Program-made: the position numbers and the translations under genes
Shown here: positions 8,338 to 18,249 of the stretch, piece by piece
Numbering within the stretch: position 1 is the stretch's first letter
Layout of the letters: every line of letters begins with the position of its first letter
Notes under the pieces: model-generated
The model's database searches: none
Told to the model about the DNA's origin: nothing
The model's input: only the letters and a program-made list of their open reading frames with translations
NCBI GenBank assembly: GCA_964567755.1
Contig: CAZMNW010000001.1
Span: 191,510 to 255,509 of the forward strand
DNA: 64,000 bases
Reading direction: 5' to 3'
From: DASRJW01 sp964567755
Lineage (GTDB): Bacteria > Krumholzibacteriota > Krumholzibacteriia > G020349025

Positions 8338-9357
8338 TCACTCGTCTTTGCCGACGTTGCGCGTCTCGGCGACCCAGTAGATCGGCTTTGCCTGCGACTC
8401 GTGGTAGGTGCGGATGATGATCTCCGCCAGCAGACCGATGAAGATGAAAGCGACGCCCAAGGAGAACAAGAACACCGCGATCAGAATGAACGGGTTGCGG
8501 TGCACGAAGGTGCCGAGGGCGAGCTTCTCCCAGATCGTCTCGACGCCGGCCGCGACGCCTCCCGTGCACAGAATGAGGCCGATGCCGCCAAAGAAATAAA
8601 TGGGCTTCGTCGAGTAGTCGGTGAGGAACTTCACCGTCAGCAGATCGAGCACCACCTTCACCGTGCGCTTGATGCCGTACTTGCTGCGCCCGTAACGCCG
8701 CGGATGGTGCCGCAGCGGCACCTCGCAGATCTTGGCGCCCATCAAATTGGCGAGCGCCGGGATGAATCGGTGCATCTCGCCGTAGAGACGCGTGCCGCGC
8801 AACACCTCGATCCGGTATGCCTTGAGCGAGCAGCCGTAGTCGTGCAGCTTGACGCCCGTGACTCGACCAATGATCCAGTTGGCGATGCGGGACGGCACTT
8901 TGCGCAACAACGTCTTGTCCTGGCGGTTCATGCGCCAACCGCTCACGACATCGAATCCTTCGTCGATCTTCTGCAGCAACAGCGGGATGTCCGCGGGGTC
9001 GTTCTGCAGGTCGCCATCCATCGGGATGACGACACTGCCGCGCGCGTGATCGAAACCGGCGACCATGGCGGCGGTCTGGCCGAAATTGCGCCGCAAACGC
9101 AGCAGGCGCAAGCGCGGATCGCGTTCGGCGATCGCAGTCAACTTGCCGAAGGTGCCGTCGATCGAGCCATCGTCGACGAGGATCAGCTCATACGTGCGCC
9201 CGATCGCATCCAACGCCGCTACGAGCTGTGCGTACAGGTGCGGCACGCTTTCTTCTTCGTTGAACAGCGGGATGACGATCGAAAGTTCGACTGCCCGCAC
9301 CTGTTGCGGCGCGGCGCTGGGACTGTGGCTCGGCACGGATCGCGGGACCGTGGCCAT
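8338..9357 (-). CDS. GT2 family polyprenyl-phosphate glycosyltransferase (DPM/ArnC/GtrB type)
   Basis: A 339-residue protein with a GT-A domain and two C-terminal membrane spans (about 252-272 and 288-315). Motifs: SIVIPLFNEEES at 26-37, DDGS at 62-65 and DGDLQNDP at 114-121, the nucleotide-sugar and metal site. This architecture transfers a sugar from a nucleotide donor to polyprenyl phosphate, supplying GT-C enzymes such as the one at the end of this cassette. ATG at 9357 has GAGGGA seven bases upstream; longer upstream sequence in frame is arginine/proline-rich and unlike the family. It is the first gene of the cassette; a 260-base spacer separates it from the divergent ABC transporter. 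Confidence 0.9.
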   Translation of the reverse strand: MATVPRSVPSHSPSAAPQQVRAVELSIVIPLFNEEESVPHLYAQLVAALDAIGRTYELILVDDGSIDGTFGKLTAIAERDPRLRLLRLRRNFGQTAAMVAGFDHARGSVVIPMDGDLQNDPADIPLLLQKIDEGFDVVSGWRMNRQDKTLLRKVPSRIANWIIGRVTGVKLHDYGCSLKAYRIEVLRGTRLYGEMHRFIPALANLMGAKICEVPLRHHPRRYGRSKYGIKRTVKVVLDLLTVKFLTDYSTKPIYFFGGIGLILCTGGVAAGVETIWEKLALGTFVHRNPFILIAVFLFSLGVAFIFIGLLAEIIIRTYHESQAKPIYWVAETRNVGKDE

Positions 9358-9617
9358 GAATGGATCCCTCGTGTGGTTCGGATGGGCATCGGGCTCACGG
9401 GCGACAAGCGCCGCCGCTCGTCTGCGCTCTACTCCTGGCGGGGGCCGCGTGCAAAGAGTAACACGCCCCGCGGGGCCCCGGCTAGAAGCTGTGCCGAGCC
9501 TGGCGGCCTCGACCGCGCCGGCAACGCCACGCGCGGAACCACAGCGACCGCGACGCTGAACTCTGGGGATCACATCGTTGCCAGATCCTGCCGGTCGCCG
9601 TTATGGTTCCCGGCACC

Positions 9618-10562
9618 ATGTCGACGCCACCGAAACAACCACCTGCCGTCGCCTGCCGCGGGCTCGCGAAACGTTACGGTTCTGTGAACGCCGTCAACGG
9701 GCTCGACCTCGAGGTCCGGCGTGGCGAGTGCTTCGGGCTTCTCGGCCCGAACGGTGCGGGCAAAACAACGACCGTCGAGATCCTCGAGGGGCTGACCAAA
9801 CCGGACGCCGGTGTCGTCGAGGTTCTCGGCCAGCGTTGGGGCCACGGCGACGATCGGGCACTGCGGGATCGGCTCGGCATCCAGCTGCAAGAGACGCGAT
9901 TCTACGACAAGTATTCGGTGCACGAAACGATCCGGCTCTTCCGCAGCTTCTATCGTCGTGGCCCGACCCCCGACGAAGTGATCCGGCGCGTGCAGCTGGA
10001 AGAGAAGCGCAACGCCTGGGTCGTGAAGCTCTCGGGTGGTCAGAAGCAGCGCCTTTCCGTCGCCTGCGCGCTGGTCAACGACCCGGATCTGTTGTTTCTC
10101 GACGAACCCACCACCGGACTCGATCCGCAATCGCGACGCCAGCTCTGGGAGCTGATCGACAACTACCGCTCCGGGGGCGGCACGATCCTACTCACCACAC
10201 ATTACATGGACGAAGCCGAACGCCTGTGCGACCGCGTGGCGATCGTCGACCACGGGCGAGTCATCGCGCTCGGCACGCCTGCCGAGTTGATCGCAACGCT
10301 CGGCGTCGAGCACGTGGTGGAGTTCTCCCTCGATGGGGATGGCGTCCTCGAGCAGGCGGTCCTGGAGACATTGCCGAGCGTACGCCGGGTGCGTCGCGAA
10401 ACGACCGGCTGGGCGTTGCACGTCGAAGCCGCACACGTGGCCGTGCCGGCGCTCCTGGCCGCGGTCGAAAATGGCGGCACCAGTTTGGCGAGCCTCACCA
10501 CGCACCATGCGACACTCGAAGACCTATTCGTGCACCTCACCGGTCGCACTCTGCGGGATTGA
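9618..10562 (+). CDS. ABC transporter ATP-binding protein (ABC-2 exporter type)
   Basis: A 314-residue ATPase of the DrrA/CcmA-like exporter class. Walker A GPNGAGKT is at 43-50, signature LSGGQ at 138-142, Walker B LLFLDEP at 158-164, and the H-loop is in LLTTHYMDEAERLCD. The C-terminal 90 residues are the regulatory extension found in this class. The permease follows nine bases later, so the pair makes one exporter. An ATG 15 bases upstream is possible, but MSTPPK gives the usual length. Cargo cannot be read from the sequence; drug, lipid or polysaccharide export are all known. Confidence 0.9.
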   Translation: MSTPPKQPPAVACRGLAKRYGSVNAVNGLDLEVRRGECFGLLGPNGAGKTTTVEILEGLTKPDAGVVEVLGQRWGHGDDRALRDRLGIQLQETRFYDKYSVHETIRLFRSFYRRGPTPDEVIRRVQLEEKRNAWVVKLSGGQKQRLSVACALVNDPDLLFLDEPTTGLDPQSRRQLWELIDNYRSGGGTILLTTHYMDEAERLCDRVAIVDHGRVIALGTPAELIATLGVEHVVEFSLDGDGVLEQAVLETLPSVRRVRRETTGWALHVEAAHVAVPALLAAVENGGTSLASLTTHHATLEDLFVHLTGRTLRD

Positions 10563-10571
10563 AGAGGAAGC

Positions 10572-11624
10572 ATGGGAATCGCACGCGCACTCGAACACAA
10601 CGCCCTCTGGCAACTGACTCGCGCGCGCACCATGGGCTTCTTGCGCGAGCCGGAAGCCGTGTTCTGGGTGTTCGTGTTTCCGATCTTGCTGGCGCTCGCG
10701 CTCGGCATCGCCTTCCGCACCCAGAAACCACAGCCGCTGCCCGTGGGGGTGGCGCCCGGAGCCGCCGTCACCGTGCGCGAAGCATTGGCCGCCGCGACCG
10801 AGCTACGAATCGTGCCGCTCGTTTCGGAGGCGGAAGCCGAGCGCGCGCTGCGCAACGGCACGATCGTCGCACTCGTGCACGGCGAAGCCGGAGCATTCCG
10901 CGTCGTCTACGATCCGACACGCCAGGAGAACCAACTGGCGCGATCGCTAATCGAAGACGTGCTCCAGCGTGCCGCAGGGCGCGAGAATCCGGCCCACATC
11001 GAAGCCGTCACGCGCACGCAACGCGGCACACGCTACATCGATTTCCTCTTGCCGGGTCTCATCGGCATGAACCTCCTCGGCACTGGAATGTGGGGCGTGG
11101 GCTTTCCGATCGCGACAGCGCGGCAGCAGAAGCTGCTCAAACGCTTCATGGCCACTCCCATGCGCCGCGGTGAATACCTGCTTTCTTTCCTGTTCGCGCG
11201 ACTCCTGTGGTTGCTGCTCGAAGTCGGAGCTCTCTGCCTCTTCGGCTGGCTGGTGTTCGGCATCGGCATGAGCGGCTCTTGGCCCGCCTTCATCCTCGTC
11301 GTGCTCGTCGGCGCGCTGACATTCTCGGCCATGGGGCTGCTGGTCGTAAGCCGTGCCAAGACCATCGAAGCCGTGTCGGGTCTGATGAACGTCGCCATGT
11401 TGCCGATGTGGCTGCTGTCCGGTACGTTCTTCGCGTCGACCCGCTTCCCGCAAGTGGTGCAGCCCTTCGTGCAAGCCTTGCCGCTCACCGCCGTCAACAA
11501 CGCGCTGCGAGCGCTGATGAACGAAGGCTTGGGGTTCACCGCGGTGATCCCTGCGCTGCTCTTGCTCTCCGTCTGGGGTTTGGTGAGCTTCGTCGTGGCA
11601 TTACGCATCTTCCGGTGGGAGTAG
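10572..11624 (+). CDS. ABC-2 type permease
   Basis: A 350-residue integral membrane partner of the preceding ATPase. One span near residues 31-47 is followed by a soluble loop of about 130 residues (as in YhhJ/DrrB-type permeases), then five spans. The LLPGLIGMNLLGTGMWGVGF and MLPMWLLSGTFF segments are characteristic of ABC2_membrane proteins. AGAGGAAG stands just before the ATG. The next gene begins three bases after its stop, so a three-gene operon is likely. Confidence 0.88.
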   Translation: MGIARALEHNALWQLTRARTMGFLREPEAVFWVFVFPILLALALGIAFRTQKPQPLPVGVAPGAAVTVREALAAATELRIVPLVSEAEAERALRNGTIVALVHGEAGAFRVVYDPTRQENQLARSLIEDVLQRAAGRENPAHIEAVTRTQRGTRYIDFLLPGLIGMNLLGTGMWGVGFPIATARQQKLLKRFMATPMRRGEYLLSFLFARLLWLLLEVGALCLFGWLVFGIGMSGSWPAFILVVLVGALTFSAMGLLVVSRAKTIEAVSGLMNVAMLPMWLLSGTFFASTRFPQVVQPFVQALPLTAVNNALRALMNEGLGFTAVIPALLLLSVWGLVSFVVALRIFRWE

Positions 11625-11627
11625 TCG

Positions 11628-13067
11628 ATGGGCCACAACCGATTCGCTTCGATCCGCAAATTCCATCCGCCGTCCCATGCCGGGCTTCGAATCACGAGCG
11701 CAGTGCTGTTAGTGGCACTCGCCGCCTGGGGATGCACGCCCAACTCGAATCGTCCGGCGGCACAAAAGATCATGGGGAACGTGCTCTATCGCGAGCGCAT
11801 CATGCTTCCTCCGGAAGCCACGATCACGGTCACGCTCGAAGATGTCTCGCGCGCCGACGCGCCATCTGTCCGCATGGCCCAGACTACATTGAAGCCGCAG
11901 GGCGGCCCCCCGTTTCCGTTCAGCTTGGAGTACGACCCGGCGCAGATCACGGCGGGTGCTCGCTACTGCCTTCGCGCCCGCATCGACGCCCATGGGCAAT
12001 TGCTCTTCACCAGCACCGACTTCGTCGATCCCTTCGGCGCGGCCGCCGGCCGCGTCGTGGATCTGCTGGTCCGTGCGGCCGGCCGCACCGATGCCACGCG
12101 CCAAACGCTTCGCACCGGGACCTTCGCGGGAACGCTTCCCTGCGCCGATTGCGCCGGCATTCGCCACATTCTCGCGCTGCGCGAGAACAACGTCTTCTTC
12201 CTCCGTCTCGAGTATCTCGGTCAGGGTGCGGATCGCCTTTACGACGACATCGGGACCTGGTCGATCTCGAGCGATGGGGGCACGCTCGTCCTTCACGGCG
12301 GGCGCGAGTCGAGCCCGAAATTCGCGATTCTATCCCCCGACAGCCTGCGCCAGCTCGATGTCGAGGGTCGCCATATCGATTCGCCGCTCCCTTACGAGCT
12401 GGTGCGCGCGGTGACCACGCAACCGTTCGAGCCGCGCCTGCGGATGCGCGGCATGTACCGCTATCAGGCGGATGCGGGATTCTTCGCCGAATGCCTCACG
12501 GGCTTGCGCCTGCCCGTGGCACAAGAGGCCGACAACGCCGCCATCGAACGCGCCTACTCCGAGGCTCGTCGCACACCCGGCGAGGAGGTTCTCGCCATCC
12601 TCGAGGGACGGATCGTCGAGCGCCCGCCGATGGAGGGCGATGGAGTGCTCGACATGCTCGTCGTCGAGCAGTTCGGCAAGTTCTGGCCCGGCGAGAGCTG
12701 CGGCCCGCGCCACTCCCGAGCCGAGCTCACCAACACGTACTGGAAGCTCGTGCGCCTGGGCGAAGAGAGCATCGTCGTCGCCCCACAGCAGCGCGAACCA
12801 CATCTCAAGCTCGAAACGAACAATCGTCTCGGCGGATTCAGCGGCTGCAATCGCTTCATGGGAGCCTGGCAGCTCGAGGGCGAGACGCTGCGTTTCACCG
12901 GCATCGCCACGACGAGGATGGCATGTCCGGCAGGGATGGAACAGGAGGCTGCGTTCGTTCGCGCCTTGGAGTCGATGTCGAGCTGGAAGATCATGGGTGA
13001 GCATCTCGAATTCTTCGACACCCAAGGCGCGCTTCTGGCTCGCTTCGAGTCGCGGTACATGGAATAG
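11628..13067 (+). CDS. Lipoprotein with YbaY-like, NlpE-like and META domains
   Basis: A 479-residue lipoprotein (signal peptide, Cys36 in LAAWGC). Three modules can be seen. Residues 45-150 resemble YbaY-type domains (LYRERIMLPPEATITVTLEDVSRAD). Residues 160-255 resemble the N-terminal NlpE domain, with CADC at 172-175 as in copper-sensing NlpE (LPCADCAGI). Residues 365-475 form a META/HslJ domain (TYWKLV...NNRLGGFSGCNRFMGAW...TRMACP). A linking region at 265-360 is unassigned. All three modules are envelope-stress or outer-membrane associated. It follows the ABC permease by three bases, preceded by GGGAG. Confidence 0.8.
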   Translation: MGHNRFASIRKFHPPSHAGLRITSAVLLVALAAWGCTPNSNRPAAQKIMGNVLYRERIMLPPEATITVTLEDVSRADAPSVRMAQTTLKPQGGPPFPFSLEYDPAQITAGARYCLRARIDAHGQLLFTSTDFVDPFGAAAGRVVDLLVRAAGRTDATRQTLRTGTFAGTLPCADCAGIRHILALRENNVFFLRLEYLGQGADRLYDDIGTWSISSDGGTLVLHGGRESSPKFAILSPDSLRQLDVEGRHIDSPLPYELVRAVTTQPFEPRLRMRGMYRYQADAGFFAECLTGLRLPVAQEADNAAIERAYSEARRTPGEEVLAILEGRIVERPPMEGDGVLDMLVVEQFGKFWPGESCGPRHSRAELTNTYWKLVRLGEESIVVAPQQREPHLKLETNNRLGGFSGCNRFMGAWQLEGETLRFTGIATTRMACPAGMEQEAAFVRALESMSSWKIMGEHLEFFDTQGALLARFESRYME

Positions 13068-13154
13068 CTTCGGCACCTTGACTGCCACGGGGCTCGCGCT
13101 TAGCCTGAGCCTGCCTCCTCCGTACCGCCCCGGCTGCGGGGTACTGGGATTCCG

Positions 13155-14681
13155 ATGTGCAGAGACGCGTTCAGATTCAGCGCCCATCTCGCGGCGCTCG
13201 TGTGTTTGGGCGCTGGCCCGCTCCGGGCCCAGACCGTGCTGGACGGCGCCCTGCAGATCGAGACCTACATCGATGGCTTCACGTCACCCGGATTTTTCGA
13301 GTTCCTTCCCGCGGCCCAGGGCGGCGCGGTGGAACTATTGCTCGGCGAGATCGGAACGGGCCGAATCTTGCATTTCCGCGACGCCGTGCTGCAAGGCACG
13401 GCTGTCGATTTCGACGTCGCGTATCTGTTCGAGCGCGGGTTGTTCGGGATCGCGCTGCATCCTGATTTTCCGGAGAGCCCGTATGTCTACGTCTATTACA
13501 CCAGGAGCAACACCGGTAATGACACCGATCAAGTCGATGGCGCCGCCGAGAACCGTGTCGTGCGTCTGACGTGGAATGGCAGCACGCTCGCGAACGAGAC
13601 GGTTCTGCTGACGCTGCCGGTCGGCACCAGCCACAACGGCGGTGTGCTTCTGTTCGGGCCGGACGACATGCTCTACGGCTCCATCGGCGAGGCGGGCAGC
13701 CTGTTCGGTCAATTGCAAAACTTCCCGTCGGGACCGCCACCCGACGACACCTCGATCCTTTTTCGCCTACGACCCGACGGCACAGCGCCGGCGGACAACC
13801 CGTTCTTCGCCCTCGGCGGCGCGATGCAGAAGGTGTACGCCTATGGCACGCGCAACGTCTTCGGCCTCGACTTCGATCCGGTGTCCGGCGTGCTGTGGGA
13901 CACCGACAATGGCGCCGCCGACTATGACGAAGTCAACCGCGTTTCTCCCGGAATGAACGGTGGCTGGCGGCAAATCATGGGGCCCGATGCGCGCGACCCG
14001 CAGGGTGTCGGCGATCTGTGGATGGCACCCGGCGCCGCATATGTCGATCCCGTGTTCTCCTTCTTCGAGTCGTTCGGCATCACCGCCATCTCCTTCATGC
14101 GCGGGTCCGGGATCGGCGTGCACTACGACGGCGACGTCTTCGTCGCCGCGCACAACAGCATGGACATCTACCACTTCGACGTCAGCGCGGATCGCACAAC
14201 CTTGGTCATGCCGGATGCGACGGTCGCCGACCAAGTGGCGGATTCGAGCAGCGAACGCGACCTCTTCCTCTGGGGCACCGACTTGGGAGTCGTGACCGAC
14301 ATCGAAACCGGGCCCGACGGCGCCTTGTACTTTCTCCGCATCTCCGGGTTCGCACAGATCTATCGCGTTTCTCGTCCCCCGACTTCGGATGCAGACCTAC
14401 GGCTGCCTGAATCCCGCATGCTCGCATCCCCCAATCCATTCCGCACCACGGTGCAGATTCGCATTCCGGAGGCGCACCGGACCGAGGCCGCGGTCGTCCG
14501 CATCTTCAGCGCGGATGGCCGGCTCGTGCGTGCGTTGACACGCACGGCTGCCAGCCATGCAGCGTTCCAATGGGATGGCCGCGATGCGCACGGCCGCGAG
14601 TTGGCCGCCGGTGTCTACTGGGTCGAATTGCCATGCAGCGGCGACGTCCCGTTGCGTCGCCAGCTCGTCCTCTTGCGCTGA
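13155..14681 (+). CDS. Secreted PQQ-dependent sugar dehydrogenase-like protein with FlgD-like sorting tail
   Basis: A 508-residue exported protein (signal peptide to about residue 25, LRAQ). The body is a six-bladed propeller of the soluble glucose/sorbosone dehydrogenase family: GLFGIALHPDFPESPYVYVYYT, then GTSHNGG with the presumed catalytic His160, YAYGTRNVFGLDFDPVSG and NGGWRQI. The last 85 residues (SPNPFRTTVQIRIPE to QLVLLR) are a FlgD-Ig-like/type-A sorting domain, suggesting cell-surface or secreted delivery by a dedicated system. PQQ binding is inferred from the family only. The stop lies seven bases from the convergent M14 peptidase gene. Confidence 0.85.
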   Translation: MCRDAFRFSAHLAALVCLGAGPLRAQTVLDGALQIETYIDGFTSPGFFEFLPAAQGGAVELLLGEIGTGRILHFRDAVLQGTAVDFDVAYLFERGLFGIALHPDFPESPYVYVYYTRSNTGNDTDQVDGAAENRVVRLTWNGSTLANETVLLTLPVGTSHNGGVLLFGPDDMLYGSIGEAGSLFGQLQNFPSGPPPDDTSILFRLRPDGTAPADNPFFALGGAMQKVYAYGTRNVFGLDFDPVSGVLWDTDNGAADYDEVNRVSPGMNGGWRQIMGPDARDPQGVGDLWMAPGAAYVDPVFSFFESFGITAISFMRGSGIGVHYDGDVFVAAHNSMDIYHFDVSADRTTLVMPDATVADQVADSSSERDLFLWGTDLGVVTDIETGPDGALYFLRISGFAQIYRVSRPPTSDADLRLPESRMLASPNPFRTTVQIRIPEAHRTEAAVVRIFSADGRLVRALTRTAASHAAFQWDGRDAHGRELAAGVYWVELPCSGDVPLRRQLVLLR

Positions 14682-14688
14682 TGAGGGC

Positions 14689-17526
14689 TCAGCGCCGCGT
14701 CGCGCGCTTGCGATTCACCGACTCCACGTTCATCGGAGTCCCGGTTGGCTGCGGTAGATCGTTCCAGTTGAGGACGACGTTGTACACCAACCGGAAGTCC
14801 GAGTGATTGAGATAGCGGTGCAGCGGGTTGAACGAAAACAGAACCACGCGCCCTGCTCCCGTCGGCACATCGAGGATCGCTGGCTTACCGTCGAGCGCCG
14901 CCGTGTCCTTGACGAAGCCGGAAAGAACGAGCTTGGCCTCGTCCTTGTCTCCAGCTTTGTCCTTCTCGTCCTTCTTGTCCTCGTCCTCGCCGACCTTCTT
15001 CGTTCCGAACTGCAGAACGACGAGATCACGATCATGCTTGCGCACGTCGAAAAGCGGTGAGTTGCCGCGGAACACGCTGGTCAGTTCCTCGTAGCCGTAT
15101 GCGATCGGGTGCTGCGGGCGGAGGAATTTGGCGCGCAGCTCCGACCCCGGCGTGCCCGTGACCCGCGAGCTGTCCACGCGCCGGACGATGCCGCCGTCGA
15201 CCGGCAGGGTCCCGGCATTGGCGAGCGCAAGCAGGAGCCCGCCGCCGCGCACGAAGTCGTCGATGTTGCGCAGCCCCGCGAAGCCCATGCCGCCGGTGAT
15301 GTCGTCCGACTCATTGGGGATTCCATGGCTCGGAAACTCTGCGGTCTTCGTGTACGCAAGCGGTCCGAAACCCGTGTCGTGGCCATGCACGATCTGCTTC
15401 AGTTCCCCCCAGGTGTTCGGGAACAAGATGACGTCGAAACGCTCCCCCAACTTGCCGCGCTTGACATCATCCGGGCTGATCAGCGTGTAAGAGACGCCTT
15501 CGGTATCGAGTTGGTAACGCACCCAGCCACAGTCCTGCGTCGCTGACCACGTGTGTAGAACGGCGAGACGCGGCAGGTCGAGCGCGTGCCGGGGCACTTC
15601 AGGTACCGCAGTCGCGGCGACGAAATCGAGACCGAGAGTTTCCGCCACCTCGCGCACCGACTTCTCGGGAGCGCGCACGATCCAGCTGCCGGCGGGATAG
15701 CTGGTGCCTGCCGCCTCGAACGCCGATTCCGCCGCTTCCACCGTGGCTCGCCCGAAGAGAACACGCGCCGCGAGCAGCGCGTTCTGTCCGAGGTCAGCGA
15801 GCAGATACGCCTCGCCCTTGCCCACGACTTCGCCGCTCGGACGCACGGGATCCATGAGCGCCTTCATCTCCGCCTCGAGGATCGACACGTCGTCGATCCG
15901 ACTGGCATCGACGCCATAGAGCAGCGGCCAGGTCCAGGCGACGTCGTCATACGGCGGATTGGGCTCGTCAGCAGGAAACTTCTGCTCCTCCATGAAGTTC
16001 TGAATCGTCTCGCGGATCGGCTGATCCATGCGCACGACGTAGCTGCCGGCCGTGTGCGTCTTCTCCCCCACGGTAAAGTCGCGTTCCAGTCGATGCACTT
16101 CGATGCGATGCTGCTGCATCAGGTTGACGACAGTGGCCAGCCGATTGCGATCCCGCTGCGCGGACGGCAACACCCACGCGTACGGCGCCTCGCTGCGCCC
16201 TTTCTTTACCGCACGCTCCCCCTTCACCCAGAAGTTTCGCAGCAGCTCCTGACGGTGCTGGGCGGCGTAGTGCAGCGCCTGCAGCACGCCCGCCTGCATG
16301 TAGTTGGTGTTGTTGCGCAGCGACCATTTCAATTTTTTCCCTGGCGGCCACGGGCGGTACCACTGCACCTCCGTCACTGGCTTGCCGACGTATTTCGTTT
16401 CTGACAGATCGCGCTCGAACGTGCCGGCCATCGAGTTGCCGAACGTCTCGTAAAAGCGCCCGATGCTGTTGTGGTTGTTCGCCACCGAGAACAGATAACC
16501 CGGCCACCAACCGTCCCAGAATCCCCAGACCCAGACGCCGGGCAACCCCTGCGCCTGCAGCTGCGACACTTCGTGAAAGGCGAATTGCGTCCACTCGTTG
16601 ACGGTGATCGGATCGATGGCGCGGCTGTAGGGCCCGTGTCCCGTCGAGATGTAGAGCAGCGGCAGCGACTCGTGCAGGTCGTGCAGCACCTGGGGTCGGA
16701 ACTGGTAATAGGCCGAGTGCACGGCGCGCGTGAGCGCGAGGGTGAGCTGCATGCCATCGCGGTTGTTGTCGTGGAAGACATAATGCCCCCAGTACGGGGG
16801 CGATGAGAATTTCGACGCCTCTTCGTACGGCAAATCGCGCCCGCGCAGGTGGCGATAGTACCAATCGACCACTCGATCGCGCCCGTCGGTTTCGACGACC
16901 GGCGTGATGAGGACGATCGACTGCTTGCGAATGTCGCGAATCTCCGGACGCTCACTCACCGCCAGCCGATAGGCGAGCTCCATCAGCATTTCGGGGCTGC
17001 CCGTCTCTGGAGAATGCAACCCGCCGAGGAGGTAGTAGAACACCTTGCCGTCGGCGACGAGCTGCTCCATTTCTTCGCGCGTCGTCGTGCGTGGGTCGGC
17101 AAGGCGCTGGGTCACGGCCGCATGGCGGTCGAGGGCGCGCAGGTTCTCGGCGCTGGAAATGAAGGCGAGCAGAATCTCGCGCCCTTCTTCGCTGGTGCCG
17201 AGGGTGCGCACGAGCACGCGGTCGCTCGCGTCGTCGAGACGGCGGAAATAGTCATGCACTTGCGCCGTGTGCGAGAGCTCGTTCGGCGCCCCCACGAGAT
17301 GCCCCAGGACCTCCGTGGGCGAGGGCACGGTGTCGGAGTCGGGGACATAGGCGACCGACGGCGGCAGGTATTCGGCACCGGTCGTGTACTCGAGGATCGC
17401 CTCGACGCTGCCCGGTTCAGGGACGTCCGGAGCGTATGGGTCGGACTCGGCATTGGCGCGATCGGCAAACAGCAGCAGGCTCAAAAACCCCAAGGACAGC
17501 ATGAACCGCGACACGGGAGCACGCAT
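14689..17526 (-). CDS. Secreted M14 family zinc carboxypeptidase
   Basis: A 945-residue exported peptidase (signal peptide ending about RANA-ES at 26). The zinc motif HxxE is in GGLHSPETGSPEML (His171, Glu174); a third ligand candidate is His282 or His285 in VLHDLHES. The remaining 600 residues are a long C-terminal region typical of large bacterial M14 proteins, with a GATase-like beta-rich part near 720-850 and a Lys/Asp-rich patch (EDEDKKDEKDKAGDKDEAK) near residue 880. AGGAGA precedes the ATG. It probably degrades peptides outside the cytoplasm. Monocistronic, convergent with the sugar dehydrogenase gene. Confidence 0.88.
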   Translation of the reverse strand: MRAPVSRFMLSLGFLSLLLFADRANAESDPYAPDVPEPGSVEAILEYTTGAEYLPPSVAYVPDSDTVPSPTEVLGHLVGAPNELSHTAQVHDYFRRLDDASDRVLVRTLGTSEEGREILLAFISSAENLRALDRHAAVTQRLADPRTTTREEMEQLVADGKVFYYLLGGLHSPETGSPEMLMELAYRLAVSERPEIRDIRKQSIVLITPVVETDGRDRVVDWYYRHLRGRDLPYEEASKFSSPPYWGHYVFHDNNRDGMQLTLALTRAVHSAYYQFRPQVLHDLHESLPLLYISTGHGPYSRAIDPITVNEWTQFAFHEVSQLQAQGLPGVWVWGFWDGWWPGYLFSVANNHNSIGRFYETFGNSMAGTFERDLSETKYVGKPVTEVQWYRPWPPGKKLKWSLRNNTNYMQAGVLQALHYAAQHRQELLRNFWVKGERAVKKGRSEAPYAWVLPSAQRDRNRLATVVNLMQQHRIEVHRLERDFTVGEKTHTAGSYVVRMDQPIRETIQNFMEEQKFPADEPNPPYDDVAWTWPLLYGVDASRIDDVSILEAEMKALMDPVRPSGEVVGKGEAYLLADLGQNALLAARVLFGRATVEAAESAFEAAGTSYPAGSWIVRAPEKSVREVAETLGLDFVAATAVPEVPRHALDLPRLAVLHTWSATQDCGWVRYQLDTEGVSYTLISPDDVKRGKLGERFDVILFPNTWGELKQIVHGHDTGFGPLAYTKTAEFPSHGIPNESDDITGGMGFAGLRNIDDFVRGGGLLLALANAGTLPVDGGIVRRVDSSRVTGTPGSELRAKFLRPQHPIAYGYEELTSVFRGNSPLFDVRKHDRDLVVLQFGTKKVGEDEDKKDEKDKAGDKDEAKLVLSGFVKDTAALDGKPAILDVPTGAGRVVLFSFNPLHRYLNHSDFRLVYNVVLNWNDLPQPTGTPMNVESVNRKRATRR

Positions 17527-17625
17527 CCCACTTCTCCTTTCGCGAGCATCGGGCGATGGGGTTCATTCTGCGCGCGGATGCGAAAAAGTGCAATCTGCTC
17601 AGGCGTTCTCGCGCGTCATGCGCGC

Positions 17626-18246
17626 TCAGTCGGGCCGTTTGCGGCCGGCCCACACCCACCAATCGCTGCGATCCCCAAACCACCAATCGCTCGAATGAGT
17701 GGCGAGGATGCGCTGGGCGAGATCGCAACAGATGGGCTCGCGCAAGCGCTCGAGCGTGAACGGGATCCAATCGCTGGCTTGTGGGTTGCCGCGATCCTGT
17801 TCCTCTTTGAGCACGAGGAGCAGCTCCAGCTGGTCACAGTCGTTGGCCAGACGGGATTCGAGGGTCAGTCGTGCGTTGAACTCGTCGATGAGCTCTTGCA
17901 ACTCGGGGCCGAAGGGCAGAGTGCGCGCCAGGTCGCGCACGGCAGCGTCTTCGTCCACCTTCACGTACTTCTTGTTCTCGTAGTTCAGATCTCCGGTGCG
18001 CGCTTCGGGCAGGTCGTGCAACAGCGCCAATGTCAGGAGCCTGCCACGATCGACGTCGGGAACCAACCGCCCGAGAGCGAAGGCAATGTACGTGGTGCGC
18101 AGGATGTGCTCGGCGACGCTGTCCTCGCCGCTGCCGAGGAACTGCAATCCCGTCCGCGGCGTGCGTTTCAGCATGCCGACTTCGAAGAGAAAGTGAGTCA
18201 CGGCGCCGAGCGCGTCTGGCTCGCCCTTGTCCGGGGGCAAGGACAT
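17626..18246 (-). CDS. HD domain phosphohydrolase (YfbR/HDDC2-like)
   Basis: A 206-residue HD-superfamily protein. EHILRTTYIAF (His47), LLHDLPEARTGD (HD pair at 77-78 with following Glu) and a later ANDCDQLELLLVLKEEQDRG segment (Asp) give the H...HD...D metal set of 5'-deoxynucleotidases related to YfbR and HDDC2. The likely role is dephosphorylation of deoxynucleoside monophosphates. The C-terminus is Trp-rich (DWWFGDRSDWWVWAG). It starts three bases after the stop of the SUMF1-fold gene, so they are co-transcribed. Confidence 0.85.
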   Translation of the reverse strand: MSLPPDKGEPDALGAVTHFLFEVGMLKRTPRTGLQFLGSGEDSVAEHILRTTYIAFALGRLVPDVDRGRLLTLALLHDLPEARTGDLNYENKKYVKVDEDAAVRDLARTLPFGPELQELIDEFNARLTLESRLANDCDQLELLLVLKEEQDRGNPQASDWIPFTLERLREPICCDLAQRILATHSSDWWFGDRSDWWVWAGRKRPD

Positions 18247-18249
18247 GCG

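Noticed and set aside
9578..11173. 531-codon plus frame across the ABC genes
   Set aside because: Low-complexity Arg/His/Ser text; the other frame has full ABC ATPase motifs.
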